Source: Lachnospiraceae bacterium (lineage in GTDB: Bacteria > Bacillota > Clostridia > Lachnospirales > Lachnospiraceae). From it: a DNA stretch of 50,521 nt. Location of the stretch: the NCBI GenBank assembly GCA_016284315.1, contig JAEEOO010000032.1:1-50521 (forward strand), in the 5' to 3' direction. Position numbers and translations under genes: made by a program. The notes under the pieces were generated by a model. The model was not told where the DNA came from and did not search any database. It was given only the letters and a program-made list of their open reading frames with translations. The first letter of the stretch is position 1. Each line of letters begins with the position of its first letter. Below are positions 16,254-24,659 of the stretch, piece after piece.

Positions 16254-17828
16254 ATGCCTATGCCACCATTGACAATTTCTTTGGTCGCATTCATCGGGAT
16301 CCTCGCTGGTGTAATAATAGTTACCGCTATAATCGCAGTACTTATCACGTCCACCCACCTCAAAAAGTCAGCTTCAAGAACCATTGGTTCAGCTGAGGAC
16401 AAAGCCAGAGAGATAATTGATGAAGCATTGAAAACTGCTGAAAACGAGAAGAGAGAAGCTTCTCTCAAGGCAAAAGAAGAAGCCATTCGTATCAAGAACG
16501 AGACTGACCGCGAAGTTAAAGAACGTCGCGCAGAGGTTTCCAAGAGCGAACACAGAATTCAGCAGAAGGAAGAAGCGATCGATAAGAAGACTGATGCTAT
16601 CGAGCGTCGTGAGCAAAGTCTCGCCGCAAGAGAGGAAAATCTCAACAAGATGAAAGAAGAGATTTCCAAACTTAACGAGCAAAGATTACAGGAACTGGAA
16701 AGAATTTCCGGATTAACCTCTGAACAAGCAAAAGAGTACTTACTGAAAATTGTTGAAGATGAAGTCAGACATGACGAAGCCCTGATGATCAAGGAAATGG
16801 AGAACAGGGCAAAGGAAGAAGCGGATAAGAAAGCTAAAGAATACGTTGTTACCGCTATTCAGAGATGTGCTGCAGATCACGTTTCTGAGACAACGATCTC
16901 CGTTGTTCAGCTTCCTAACGACGAAATGAAGGGAAGAATCATCGGTCGAGAGGGACGTAACATCAGAACCCTCGAAACGTTGACAGGTGTAGAACTTATC
17001 ATCGATGATACTCCTGAGGCAGTTGTTCTTTCAGCCTTTGATCCTGTGCGCCGCGAGGTTGCAAGGATTGCTCTTGAGAAACTTATCGTGGACGGTCGTA
17101 TCCATCCCGCGAGAATCGAAGAGATGGTTGAAAAGGCACAGAAGGAAGTTGACCAGACCATCAAAGAGGAAGGCGAAGCCGCCGTACTCGAGGTTGGTGT
17201 TCATGGTTTACATCCCGAGCTTGTTAAGCTCCTTGGCCGCATGAAGTATCGTACCAGTTATGGTCAGAATGCCCTCAAGCATTCAATCGAAGTTGCACAC
17301 CTTTCAGGACTGCTTGCATCCGAGCTTGGTCTCGATGTAAGGATTGCCAAGCGTGCAGGTCTATTGCATGACATTGGTAAGGCAGTCGATCATGAGATGG
17401 AAGGATCACACGTTCAGCTTGGTGCAGAACTTTGTCGCAAGTACAAAGAGAATGCAATTGTTATTAACGCAGTTGAGTCACACCATGGCGATGTTGAAGC
17501 TACTTCACTTATCGCATGTATCGTTCAGGCAGCAGATACCATTTCAGCAGCCAGACCGGGAGCTCGTAGAGAGACTCTCGAGATCTACACCAGCCGCTTA
17601 AAGCAGCTGGAAGATATTTCCAACAATTTCAAAGGGGTTGAAAAGTCTTTTGCTATTCAGGCAGGACGAGAAGTTCGAGTTATGGTTGTACCTGAGCAGA
17701 TTTCAGATACCGATATGGTACTGCTCGCACGCGATATTTCAAAACAGATTGAGGCTGAGATGAAGTATCCCGGACAGATCAAGGTAAATGTTATCCGCGA
17801 GAGTCGCGTAACAGATTACGCTAAATAA
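16254..17828 (+). CDS. rny: Ribonuclease Y
   Basis: 524 aa, typical 510-525. One N-terminal membrane helix (residues about 8-30) is followed by a long charged coiled coil (30-200), a KH domain ([21 protein letters not shown]), and an HD domain with [17 protein letters not shown] near residue 371. It is the membrane-tethered endonuclease that starts mRNA decay in many Firmicutes. AAGGAGGTGCTCCTGTA precedes the ATG. Its own promoter and terminator bracket it as a single gene. Confidence 0.97.
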   Translation: MPMPPLTISLVAFIGILAGVIIVTAIIAVLITSTHLKKSASRTIGSAEDKAREIIDEALKTAENEKREASLKAKEEAIRIKNETDREVKERRAEVSKSEHRIQQKEEAIDKKTDAIERREQSLAAREENLNKMKEEISKLNEQRLQELERISGLTSEQAKEYLLKIVEDEVRHDEALMIKEMENRAKEEADKKAKEYVVTAIQRCAADHVSETTISVVQLPNDEMKGRIIGREGRNIRTLETLTGVELIIDDTPEAVVLSAFDPVRREVARIALEKLIVDGRIHPARIEEMVEKAQKEVDQTIKEEGEAAVLEVGVHGLHPELVKLLGRMKYRTSYGQNALKHSIEVAHLSGLLASELGLDVRIAKRAGLLHDIGKAVDHEMEGSHVQLGAELCRKYKENAIVINAVESHHGDVEATSLIACIVQAADTISAARPGARRETLEIYTSRLKQLEDISNNFKGVEKSFAIQAGREVRVMVVPEQISDTDMVLLARDISKQIEAEMKYPGQIKVNVIRESRVTDYAK

Positions 17829-17870
17829 TCATAAACCGGTTCTTAATCAAACATTACTAAAGCAAAATTA

Positions 17871-17903
17871 ATGCCATTACCGTTAGGTAATGGCATTTTT
17901 TTG
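17871..17903 (+). terminator. Terminator of rny
   Basis: ATGCCATTACC (17871-17881) and GGTAATGGCAT (17886-17896) form a perfect 11-bp stem with a GTTA loop and a run of T. Confidence 0.9.
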
Positions 17904-17969
17904 TATAAATTTACCTATTGAACAACTCGCGGGACAGATGATAAAATTATCAAGGTGTATATTTGTATG

Positions 17970-17981
17970 ATTGTATACAAT
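17970..17981. promoter_or_regulatory. ATTGTATACAAT palindrome upstream of the aminotransferase
   Basis: A perfect 12-bp palindrome about 30 nt before the start codon, in the region where the promoter must lie. Palindromes of the TTGTATACAA kind are bound by several GntR-type repressors. It is a candidate operator only. Confidence 0.35.
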
Positions 17982-18009
17982 GTACGAATTCAAAGATCGG
18001 AGATTTGCA

Positions 18010-19302
18010 ATGAAATCATTCAAAGAAATGACTCGTGAGGAACTCTTATCCCTCAAATCCCAGCTTGAAAAAGAATATGAAGATGCCAAGGGAAAAGGCC
18101 TTAAACTGGATATGTCCAGAGGAAAGCCAAGCCCCGCACAGCTTGATCTTTCAAAGGGCTTTTTGGATGCACTCTCTTCTGAGGATACTCTTAAGACTGA
18201 AGACGGAGTGGATACAAGAAACTACGGTCTGCTTGACGGTATCGCTGAAGCTAAAAAGCTTATGGCTGATATCATGGGAGTAAAGCCCGAGTCAGTTATC
18301 GTTTGTGGTAATGCAAGTCTTAATATAATGTTTGATACCGTGGCAAGATCCTTTAGCCATGGCGTAAACGGAGAAACACCCTGGTGCAAGCTTGATAAGG
18401 TTAAATTCCTTTGCCCTGCTCCCGGATATGACAGACACTTCCGTATCACCGAGTATTTCGGAATTGAGATGATAACCATTCCCATGAGTCCCGAAGGACC
18501 CGACATGGATTTGGTTGAGAAATATGTAAATAACGATGAGACAGTTAAGGGTATTTGGTGCGTTCCCAAGTATTCAAATCCTCAGGGCTACAGCTATAGT
18601 GACGAGACCGTTAAGCGCTTCGCAGCTTTAAAGCCTGCAGCTAAGGATTTCAGAATTTTCTGGGACAATGCTTATGCTATCCACCATCTTTATGCCGAGG
18701 CTGACAGACAGGATGAGATCCTTGATATCCTTTCTGAGTGCGCTAAGGCAGGAAATCCCGACATGGTATATGAATTCTCGTCTACCTCAAAGGTTACTTA
18801 TGCCGGTGGCGGTATTTCTGCAGTAGCTACTTCCGATGCAAACCTTGCATGGATCAAGAAGTCCATGACAGTTCAGACTATCGGATATGATAAGGTTAAT
18901 CAGCTCCGCCACGTAAGATTCTTTAAAGACTTTGACGGCGTTAAGGCTCATATGATGAAACATGCGGATTCCATGAGACCTAAGTTCCTTGCAGTTCTCG
19001 ATGTACTTGAAAAAGAACTTGGCGGACTTGAGATCGGTTCATGGACAAATCCCAACGGAGGATATTTCATTTCCTTCGACGCCCTTCCCGGATGTGCTAA
19101 AGCGATTGTTGCTAAGTGCAAGGAAGCAGGAGTTGTTCTTACCGGCGCAGGAGCTACATATCCCTACGGCAAGGACCCCGAGGACAAGAACATTCGTATC
19201 GCACCTTCCTTCCCCTCACCCGAGGAGATGGCTCAGGCAACCGACCTCTTTGTTCTCTGTGTCAAGCTCGTTAGCATTGATAAAATCCTTGAAACAAGAT
19301 AG
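18010..19302 (+). CDS. Aspartate aminotransferase, MocR-like subgroup (PLP enzyme, Aminotran_MocR type)
   Basis: 430 aa from ATG 18010, with GGAG 7 nt upstream; an in-frame TTG at 17971 lacks such a site. MSRGKPSPAQLDLS, RNYGLLDGIAEAKKLMADIM, GNASLNIMFDTVARS, WCVPKYSNPQGYSYSDETV, DNAYAIHHLY and SSTSKVTYAGGG (the lysine near residue 260 should carry PLP) match the fold-type I subgroup that includes the clostridial/actinobacterial aspartate aminotransferases, not the classical AspC type. It would interconvert aspartate and oxaloacetate with glutamate. A single gene between terminators, it may be controlled through the upstream palindrome. Confidence 0.85.
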   Translation: MKSFKEMTREELLSLKSQLEKEYEDAKGKGLKLDMSRGKPSPAQLDLSKGFLDALSSEDTLKTEDGVDTRNYGLLDGIAEAKKLMADIMGVKPESVIVCGNASLNIMFDTVARSFSHGVNGETPWCKLDKVKFLCPAPGYDRHFRITEYFGIEMITIPMSPEGPDMDLVEKYVNNDETVKGIWCVPKYSNPQGYSYSDETVKRFAALKPAAKDFRIFWDNAYAIHHLYAEADRQDEILDILSECAKAGNPDMVYEFSSTSKVTYAGGGISAVATSDANLAWIKKSMTVQTIGYDKVNQLRHVRFFKDFDGVKAHMMKHADSMRPKFLAVLDVLEKELGGLEIGSWTNPNGGYFISFDALPGCAKAIVAKCKEAGVVLTGAGATYPYGKDPEDKNIRIAPSFPSPEEMAQATDLFVLCVKLVSIDKILETR

Positions 19303-19308
19303 AATAAA

Positions 19309-19342
19309 AAGCGGTTCCGATGGATTCGGAACCGCTTTTTTA
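19309..19342 (+). terminator. Terminator of the aminotransferase gene
   Basis: AAGCGGTTCCG (19309-19319) and CGGAACCGCTT (19327-19337) form a perfect stem followed by TTTTT. Confidence 0.9.
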
Positions 19343-19359
19343 AATTATATTAGTAAAGG

Positions 19360-19500
19360 CGAGAGCGTCGATGGATTCGTGAGCGAACCATGTAGCGTCG
19401 CCGGCACTTAGCGAATTCGAAGAATGAGCTTAGTACCGCTGCGTAACGCGTTATGAGCCGCGAGGCGTGTGAGTGAACGAACCATCGATGCTATGCGCCG
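19360..19500. repeat. GC-rich imperfect palindrome of about 140 bp
   Basis: No gene. The outer arms are similar inverted copies: GGCGAGAGCGTCGATGG at the left and CCATCGATGCTATGCGCC at the right. The interior holds smaller palindromes such as GCGAATTCG and TAACGCGTTA. The composition is more GC-rich than the flanks. It could be a MITE-like element or a structured leader of the Nudix gene, since only 20 nt separate it from that start. A related palindrome lies at 45707-45792. Confidence 0.5.
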
Positions 19501-19520
19501 TAGTCTTATAGGAGATAATT

Positions 19521-20060
19521 ATGGAAGAGATTAAAAGAATAAGCCGTGACTTAGTCGCTAACGGCGCTATCATTGATTATTACAAGGATACTATGCTTCT
19601 GCCCGACGGAAAGACCGTTAAGTGGGATCTTATCGATCATAAGGGTGCAGCCGCAGTGGTTGCGGTAAGAGAAGACGGAAAGCTTATTATGGTAAGACAG
19701 TACCGTAATGCTCTTGAGAGGGAAACTATCGAGATCCCTGCCGGCGGACTTAACGGACGTCAGGAGCCTACTGAGGATGCTGCAAGAAGAGAACTTATGG
19801 AGGAGACCGGATATATTGCAGATAAGATGGAACTCCTTAATTCTATCTATACCACCGTTGCTTTCTGCAATGAAAAAATAGACATATACCTTGCAAGAGG
19901 ATTAAAGAAACAGGGCTCGCAGCATCTTGACGAAGATGAGTATGTAAATGTTGAAGCATACGATCTTGATGATCTTGTACAGATGATCTACGAAGGAAAG
20001 ATCCAGGACTCCAAAACCATCTGCGGAATCATGACATATGCCCATAAATACGCAAGATAA
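19521..20060 (+). CDS. Nudix hydrolase, ADP-ribose pyrophosphatase type
   Basis: 179 aa. The complete Nudix box G-x5-E-x7-RE-x2-EE-x-G is present as GLNGRQE, PTEDAAR and RELMEETGY. IEIPAGGL before the box and the layout (substrate-recognition strand MVRQYRNALERETIEIPAG) match ADP-ribose pyrophosphatases of the YqkG/NudF group. It would split ADP-ribose to AMP and ribose-5-phosphate. TAGGAGATAATT precedes the ATG. A single gene; the GC-rich palindrome directly upstream must hold or follow its promoter. Confidence 0.9.
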   Translation: MEEIKRISRDLVANGAIIDYYKDTMLLPDGKTVKWDLIDHKGAAAVVAVREDGKLIMVRQYRNALERETIEIPAGGLNGRQEPTEDAARRELMEETGYIADKMELLNSIYTTVAFCNEKIDIYLARGLKKQGSQHLDEDEYVNVEAYDLDDLVQMIYEGKIQDSKTICGIMTYAHKYAR

Positions 20061-20247
20061 GCGGTAATCGGATATAGGTAAAATATTACGAATTTTTTAC
20101 AGAATTATGTTTTTTTGAGAGGAATTTTTTGCCCGCAAACATTTGTTTTGACAATATATTGGGTTACATAATAAATCCAAAAACAGTATCTTGTGGACAT
20201 AGATAAATCGTAGAAATTTCATACATTTTATAGTAAAAATTGCCACC

Positions 20248-20276
20248 TTGCTTTTACATTTTTCCATATATATAAT
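20248..20276 (+). promoter_or_regulatory. Promoter of xerD
   Basis: TTGCTT (20248-20253), 17-nt spacer, TATAAT (20271-20276). The predicted start near 20282-20284 coincides with the first bases of the structured leader. Confidence 0.75.
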
Positions 20277-20281
20277 AGGCA

Positions 20282-20351
20282 TTGCCGCGTAGAAAAGTAC
20301 CCATATACAGGCGGGGACTTTTTACCGGGGGATCAGAATTACAAGCGGCAA
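20282..20351 (+). ncRNA. Compact structured 5' leader of xerD, candidate cis-regulatory RNA
   Basis: The outer stem TTGCCGC (20282-20288) pairs with GCGGCAA (20345-20351); the inner stem AAAAGTACCC (20293-20302) pairs with GGGGACTTTT (20313-20322), with one bulged A and one unpaired G. A G-rich strand ACCGGGGGATC follows. The 3' arm of the outer stem abuts and partly overlaps the Shine-Dalgarno AGGGAG (20351-20356), so folding could hide the ribosome-binding site. The structure spans exactly from the predicted transcription start to the ribosome-binding site. From memory, a motif named after xerDC is catalogued in Rfam for Clostridia; I cannot check whether this is it. Confidence 0.5.
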
Positions 20352-20363
20352 GGGAGTGGAATT

Positions 20364-21236
20364 ATGAACGAAGCGTTGGACTCATTTTTAACTTACCTCG
20401 AAGATGAGAAGAAGATGTCCGAGAATACCCGCTTATCATATAAGCGTGATCTCGTAAAACTTCAGCAGTACTGTAACGGTCTTGCTATTCATGACGCAAG
20501 ACAGGTGTCAGCGGCAAACCTTAAGTCTTATATCGTTTATTTGGAAGCAGGAAGTTTCAAGGCTGCTACTATTTCAAGAAATGTTGCATCCATCCATGCA
20601 TTCTTCCATTATCTTTATAACGAGCACATGGTAGATACAGACGTATCCGAGTGCTTACAGGCTCCTAAGATTGAAAAGCATGTACCTGAGATCATGACAG
20701 AAGAAGAAGTTAAGAGACTTCTTGCTCAGCCCGTATCAGACGACCCCAAGGGTGTAAGAGACAAGGCTATGTTAGAGCTTTTGTATGCTACAGGTATCCG
20801 CGTATCTGAACTTATCGGACTTAAAGTAAGTGATATTGATCTTGCAAAGGGAATGCTTTCCTGCAAGGGAAGAACTATTCCTTTCGGAACCAATGCAAGA
20901 GAAGCGTTGGTTAATTACCTCAAGGGAAGCAGAGATGCTCTTTTAAAGGGAAATAACAGCGATATACTTTTCCCCAGCTGCCTGGGCGATCCCATGAGCC
21001 GTCAGGGCTTCTGGAAGCTTATCAAGGCGTATGGCAAGAAGGCCGGTATTGAGATGGAGATTACTCCTCATACCCTTCGCCATTCCTTCGCAGCACACAT
21101 GATGGCAGGCGGAGCTGATGTTCACAGCGTTTCAGAAATGCTTGGACACTCAGACGTTTATACCACACAGGTATATGCGCGCCTTGGCCAGAATGACCTT
21201 AGAAAGGTATACAGCGAGGCTCATCCCAGAGGATAA
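20364..21236 (+). CDS. xerD: Site-specific tyrosine recombinase XerD
   Basis: 290 aa, a full-length chromosomal Xer protein. Residues 1-90 form the core-binding SAM-like domain (LDSFLTYLEDEKKMSENTR). The catalytic domain carries ATGIRVSEL (R146), HTLRHSF (H236, R239), LGHSD (H262) and QVYAR (Y271 nucleophile). It resolves chromosome dimers at dif with its partner. No integrase features such as an adjacent att site or cargo are seen, and it stands alone. Expression is probably set by the structured leader directly upstream. A hairpin shared with convergent aroF follows. Confidence 0.92.
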   Translation: MNEALDSFLTYLEDEKKMSENTRLSYKRDLVKLQQYCNGLAIHDARQVSAANLKSYIVYLEAGSFKAATISRNVASIHAFFHYLYNEHMVDTDVSECLQAPKIEKHVPEIMTEEEVKRLLAQPVSDDPKGVRDKAMLELLYATGIRVSELIGLKVSDIDLAKGMLSCKGRTIPFGTNAREALVNYLKGSRDALLKGNNSDILFPSCLGDPMSRQGFWKLIKAYGKKAGIEMEITPHTLRHSFAAHMMAGGADVHSVSEMLGHSDVYTTQVYARLGQNDLRKVYSEAHPRG

Positions 21237-21259
21237 TATACGCATAGCTAAAACAGTAA

Positions 21260-21290
21260 ACCCGACCTCATTACGAGGCCGGGTATTTTG
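21260..21290 (+). terminator. Terminator of xerD
   Basis: ACCCGACCTC (21260-21269) pairs with GAGGCCGGGT (21275-21284) with one mismatch, followed by ATTTTGTT. Confidence 0.65.
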
Positions 21291-21316
21291 TTGCAGTAAA
21301 TATTTACTCAAAATAA

Positions 21317-21345
21317 AAGTGGCAGGAGGTAAACTCTTGCCACTT
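21317..21345 (-). terminator. Terminator of aroF
   Basis: AAGTGGCAGGAG (21317-21328) pairs with CTCTTGCCACTT (21334-21345). Read on the minus strand it is followed by TTATTTTG. It lies 7 nt past the aroF stop codon. Confidence 0.75.
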
Positions 21346-21351
21346 AAACTA

Positions 21352-22380
21352 TTAAACGGATTCTGCGATATCGTAGATAAGTCTTTCGGAAGCTTCCCAT
21401 CCGAGGCAGGGATCTGTGATGGATTTGCCGTAGATGTGCTCGCCGATCTTCTGGCTGCCTTCTTCGATGTAGCTCTCGATCATGAGACCTTTAACAAGCT
21501 TGCGAAGATCGGGATTGATTTTTCTGTTGTGCATGATCTCTTTTGCGATACGAACCTGCTGCTCAAACTGCTTGTTGGAGTTTGAATGGTTGGTATCAAC
21601 AACGCATGCCGGATTCTTAAGCTCCATCTTATCGTACATCTCAAGGAGCCTTACAAGGTCCTCATAGTGATAGTTGGGAGTGTTGTTACCATGCTTGTTG
21701 GTAGCACCTCTTAAGATGGTATGAGCAAATTCATTACCGCTGGTGTTTACTTCCCATCCGCGATAAATGAATGAGTGAGCATGCTGAGCTGCGTAAACGG
21801 AGTTGAGCATAACGGAGAAGTCACCGCTGGTGGGATTCTTCATTCCTGCGGGAACATCAAATCCACTGACTGTAAGTCTGTGCTGCTGGTCCTCAACGCT
21901 TCTTGCACCTACGGCTACGTAAGAAACAAGGTCTGAAAGGTATCTCCAGTTTTCGGGGTAGAGCATTTCGTCAGCTGAGCTTAAGCCGGTTTCCTTAACA
22001 GCACGAAGGTGCATGTGACGGATGGCGATAAGACCCTGAAGGAAATCGACACCTTTCTCGGGATCGGGCTGATGGATCATGCCCTTGTATCCGCCACCGT
22101 TTGTACGGGGCTTGTTGGTATATATTCTGGGAATAAGAATGAGCTTGTCGCTAACTTTCTCACTGACTTTAGCCAAACGGTTTACGTAGTCACAAACTGA
22201 TTCTTCGTTGTCTGCTGAACAGGGACCGATAATTACAAGAAACTTATCGCTTTTCCCGGTGATCACATCTTTGATTGCTGCGTCCCTTGCTGCCTTAACT
22301 TTGAGTACATCTTCGGGAACAGGATACTGTTCACGAATCTCGTCGGGAGTGGGGAGCTTCTTGATGAATTCGAAACTCAT
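21352..22380 (-). CDS. aroF: 3-deoxy-7-phosphoheptulonate (DAHP) synthase, type I AroF/G/H class
   Basis: 342 aa from ATG 22380, preceded by GAGAGGAATTACC; the frame is open further to a GTG at 22443, without a ribosome-binding site. LVIIGPCSADN, RIYTNKPRTNGGGYKGMIHQ, LLPENW-like LYPENWRYLSDL, GARSVEDQQHRL, PAGMKNPTSGDFSVM, ILRGATNKHGNN, VVDTNHSNSNKQ and MIESYIEEGSQ are all present, covering the PEP and metal sites. It condenses PEP and erythrose-4-phosphate, the first step of the shikimate pathway. It is a single gene with its own promoter and terminator. The feedback class (Phe, Tyr or Trp) cannot be told from the sequence alone. Confidence 0.95.
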   Translation of the reverse strand: MSFEFIKKLPTPDEIREQYPVPEDVLKVKAARDAAIKDVITGKSDKFLVIIGPCSADNEESVCDYVNRLAKVSEKVSDKLILIPRIYTNKPRTNGGGYKGMIHQPDPEKGVDFLQGLIAIRHMHLRAVKETGLSSADEMLYPENWRYLSDLVSYVAVGARSVEDQQHRLTVSGFDVPAGMKNPTSGDFSVMLNSVYAAQHAHSFIYRGWEVNTSGNEFAHTILRGATNKHGNNTPNYHYEDLVRLLEMYDKMELKNPACVVDTNHSNSNKQFEQQVRIAKEIMHNRKINPDLRKLVKGLMIESYIEEGSQKIGEHIYGKSITDPCLGWEASERLIYDIAESV

Positions 22381-22465
22381 TGGTAATTCCTCTCTTACAT
22401 AAAAATAAAATGACCGTAGCAGGACACTCAAGAGCCATGTCACGTGTGCGGTTAAAACCTATTGA

Positions 22466-22494
22466 ATTATATTATAAAGCCGCTTTGTGTGCAA
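22466..22494 (-). promoter_or_regulatory. Promoter of aroF
   Basis: On the minus strand TTGCAC (22489-22494), 17-nt spacer, TATAAT (22466-22471). It gives a leader of about 80 nt that contains an ACCG...CGGT pairing. Confidence 0.75.
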
Positions 22495-22567
22495 GTTTTT
22501 AAATTCTAAAATTTTTGCGGAGAGCCCGATTTTTTTAGAGAAAATCCTTTTTGCTTTCCGCCTTATA

Positions 22568-22576
22568 TGGTATACT
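22568..22576 (+). promoter_or_regulatory. Extended -10 promoter of the deacetylase-bactofilin-pyrH operon
   Basis: TGGTATACT, with a T-rich region where a -35 would be. It is placed about 40 nt before the ATG at 22618. All genes to 31345 have short gaps, so this may drive the whole operon. Confidence 0.5.
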
Positions 22577-22617
22577 GTTGAATGGTGTGAAATACATATA
22601 TCAAAGGGATACTTTTT

Positions 22618-23643
22618 ATGGATGAAAACAAATCACCGGACAGATCTTCGAGAATCGGTTTTTTGAAAAAAGTGATAATCATCACTGTGATTCTGCTCCT
22701 GGTATTCCCCAATATCACCTGTATTGCCATGATGATCAAACAGACTGAACTTGAGGCGCAGATAAATGCTCTTACAAGGGAAGTTGCCAATATGAAACTG
22801 GAAAGATCCGGAGATCTCGGCAGGATTGATTATGATTCCAGAATGTCGGTGGCAGCTGCTTTCCCCGAATACTTTTCGGGAGAAGACAGTCCGTTCTTTG
22901 ATGTGGCGGTGGCCGAAGCCGAAAAGGCAGTGGAAGACGCTGTAACCGTTGGCAATGAGATCGCACTTGCCTCAGATGAAGTTGTCTGGACTTTCTCAGC
23001 TTCGGGAGATGTATCCGAGGCCCCTCATAAGGTTTACCTGACCTTTGACGACGGTCCCAGCGCATACACGGATGATATACTGGATATACTTAACGAGTAC
23101 GGAGTTAAAGCAACCTTCTTTGTGGTTGGTAAGGATTCCGAAACTGATATTGAGCTGTACAAAAGGATAGTGGACGAAGGTCATACGCTGGGTATGCATT
23201 CCTACAGCCACGTTTATTCCGACATCTACGCAAGCGAAGAAAGCTTTACGCAGGATCTTGACAGGATAACAACGCTGCTTACGGAAGCTACCGGAGAAGA
23301 GCCGAAGTTCTACCGATTCCCCGGAGGAAGCTCAAATACAGTCAGCAGGCTGGATATGCACAGGTTCATCGACATAGTCGAGGACAAAGGGCTTACATAT
23401 TTTGACTGGAATGTCTCTTCCGGAGACGCCACGAAAGAGCTCTTGAGCGCTCAGCAGATCCAGGCAAACGCAGTCAGCGGAATTCAGAACCGGGAAACAA
23501 CCGTGATCCTTATGCACGATTCGCTTTCAAAGCCCACTACAGTTCAGGCTTTGCCCGGAATAATCGAAAAGATTTTGGCCATGGATGGCACAGAAATTTT
23601 ACCTATTACATCCGATACCGAACCGGTTAGGCATGTAGAATAA
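22618..23643 (+). CDS. Membrane-anchored NodB-type polysaccharide deacetylase
   Basis: 341 aa. An N-terminal membrane helix (about 18-40, VIIITVILLLVFP) acts as signal anchor; residues 40-135 are a coiled, acidic linker. The catalytic domain from about 138 has all NodB motifs: TFDDGPS (metal Asp), HSYSH (metal His), RFPGGSS, DWNVSSGD and LMHDS. It likely de-N-acetylates peptidoglycan or another surface glycan outside the cell, which affects lysozyme resistance and turnover. AAAGGGATACTTTTT precedes the ATG. It heads the operon with a bactofilin, 17 nt downstream, suggesting joint work on the cell envelope. Confidence 0.92.
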   Translation: MDENKSPDRSSRIGFLKKVIIITVILLLVFPNITCIAMMIKQTELEAQINALTREVANMKLERSGDLGRIDYDSRMSVAAAFPEYFSGEDSPFFDVAVAEAEKAVEDAVTVGNEIALASDEVVWTFSASGDVSEAPHKVYLTFDDGPSAYTDDILDILNEYGVKATFFVVGKDSETDIELYKRIVDEGHTLGMHSYSHVYSDIYASEESFTQDLDRITTLLTEATGEEPKFYRFPGGSSNTVSRLDMHRFIDIVEDKGLTYFDWNVSSGDATKELLSAQQIQANAVSGIQNRETTVILMHDSLSKPTTVQALPGIIEKILAMDGTEILPITSDTEPVRHVE

Positions 23644-23660
23644 AAAGGAGGAAGTACCAA

Positions 23661-24644
23661 ATGGGTTTTTTTGGAGACCTTAAACAGGATTTATCTCAGG
23701 CTGTAAACGAGCTTCTCCCCGAGGAGAAGGCCGCTGCGGAACGAGAGAACACCACAGAAGAAAGCACTACCTTGTCAGACCTTGGAGAGGGTGAGGCTGC
23801 AGCAGAGAATGCTGAGAGCTTGGGCGACCTTCCCGACGTATCTGCTATGCTTGATGCCATGGATGAAAAGAGTGGCATGAGCGAGGCTGATTACGAAAAT
23901 CTTTTAAATGAGGCATTAAACGGGGACATTACTCTTGATGAGACTCCCGCTGAAGGTGAGACTTCGGAAAATACCGACATGTCAGATGCAGAGTCTGCTC
24001 TTGACAGCGTGTTTGCCGATATGGAAGCTGAGGGGATCGCAGCAGTTGAGACAGAGGCTGAACCCGAGCCTGTTTTTGAAGAGACAAGTATTGAAGATAA
24101 TAATTTTAAAGGAGCGGATTTTAAAATGGACAGCAATGCAAACTATTCTGATGAAACATCTGTAATCACTTTGGGTATGACTGTAAACGGAGATATTACC
24201 ACCGAAGGTTCTCTTGAGATCCTTGGTAACGTTAAAGGTAACATCGATGTATCCGGAAAGCTTAATGTAACCGGTCATATCACCGGAAACTCAAAGGCTC
24301 ACGAAATCTATGCAGAGAACGCAAAGATCACCGGAGACGTTTCAAGTGATTCTTCCGTCAAGATTGGTGCAGGAACTGTTATCGTAGGAAACATCACCGG
24401 ATTCTCAGCAGCCGTTGCAGGCGCTGTTAAGGGTGATATCGACATCCACGGACCCGTTATCCTTGATTCTTCCGCTATTGTAATGGGTAACATCCGCTCA
24501 AAGAGTGTTCAGATCAACAACGGTGCTGCTATCGAAGGTATGTGCTCACAGTGCTACGCTGATGTCAGCCCCACATCCTTCTTTGATGATTACAAGCCCG
24601 AGCAGATCGGCGGCAAAAAGAAGACCGAGAAGACCGATAAATAA
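23661..24644 (+). CDS. Bactofilin (polymer-forming cytoskeletal protein) with long acidic N-terminus
   Basis: 327 aa; typical bactofilins are 120-200. The core, about 165-300, is a right-handed beta-helix of short repeats (VITLGMTVNGDITTEG; GNVKGNIDVSGKLNVTGHI; KITGDVSSDSSVKIG; AVKGDIDIHGPVIL; IVMGNIRSKSVQI). The preceding 160 residues are strongly acidic, likely disordered, and begin with a possible amphipathic helix MGFFGDLKQDLSQAVNELL that could touch the membrane. Family members polymerise without nucleotides and localise peptidoglycan-modifying enzymes, which fits the upstream deacetylase. The C-terminus is basic (GGKKKTEKTDK). pyrH follows after 15 nt. AAAGGAGGAAGTACCAA precedes the ATG. 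Confidence 0.92.
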   Translation: MGFFGDLKQDLSQAVNELLPEEKAAAERENTTEESTTLSDLGEGEAAAENAESLGDLPDVSAMLDAMDEKSGMSEADYENLLNEALNGDITLDETPAEGETSENTDMSDAESALDSVFADMEAEGIAAVETEAEPEPVFEETSIEDNNFKGADFKMDSNANYSDETSVITLGMTVNGDITTEGSLEILGNVKGNIDVSGKLNVTGHITGNSKAHEIYAENAKITGDVSSDSSVKIGAGTVIVGNITGFSAAVAGAVKGDIDIHGPVILDSSAIVMGNIRSKSVQINNGAAIEGMCSQCYADVSPTSFFDDYKPEQIGGKKKTEKTDK

Positions 24645-24659
24645 TTTTGGAGAAAAAGA

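Noticed and set aside
20364-21236. xerD as integrase of a mobile element
   Set aside because: No cargo, direct repeats or tRNA gene nearby; length and motifs are those of the chromosomal recombinase.
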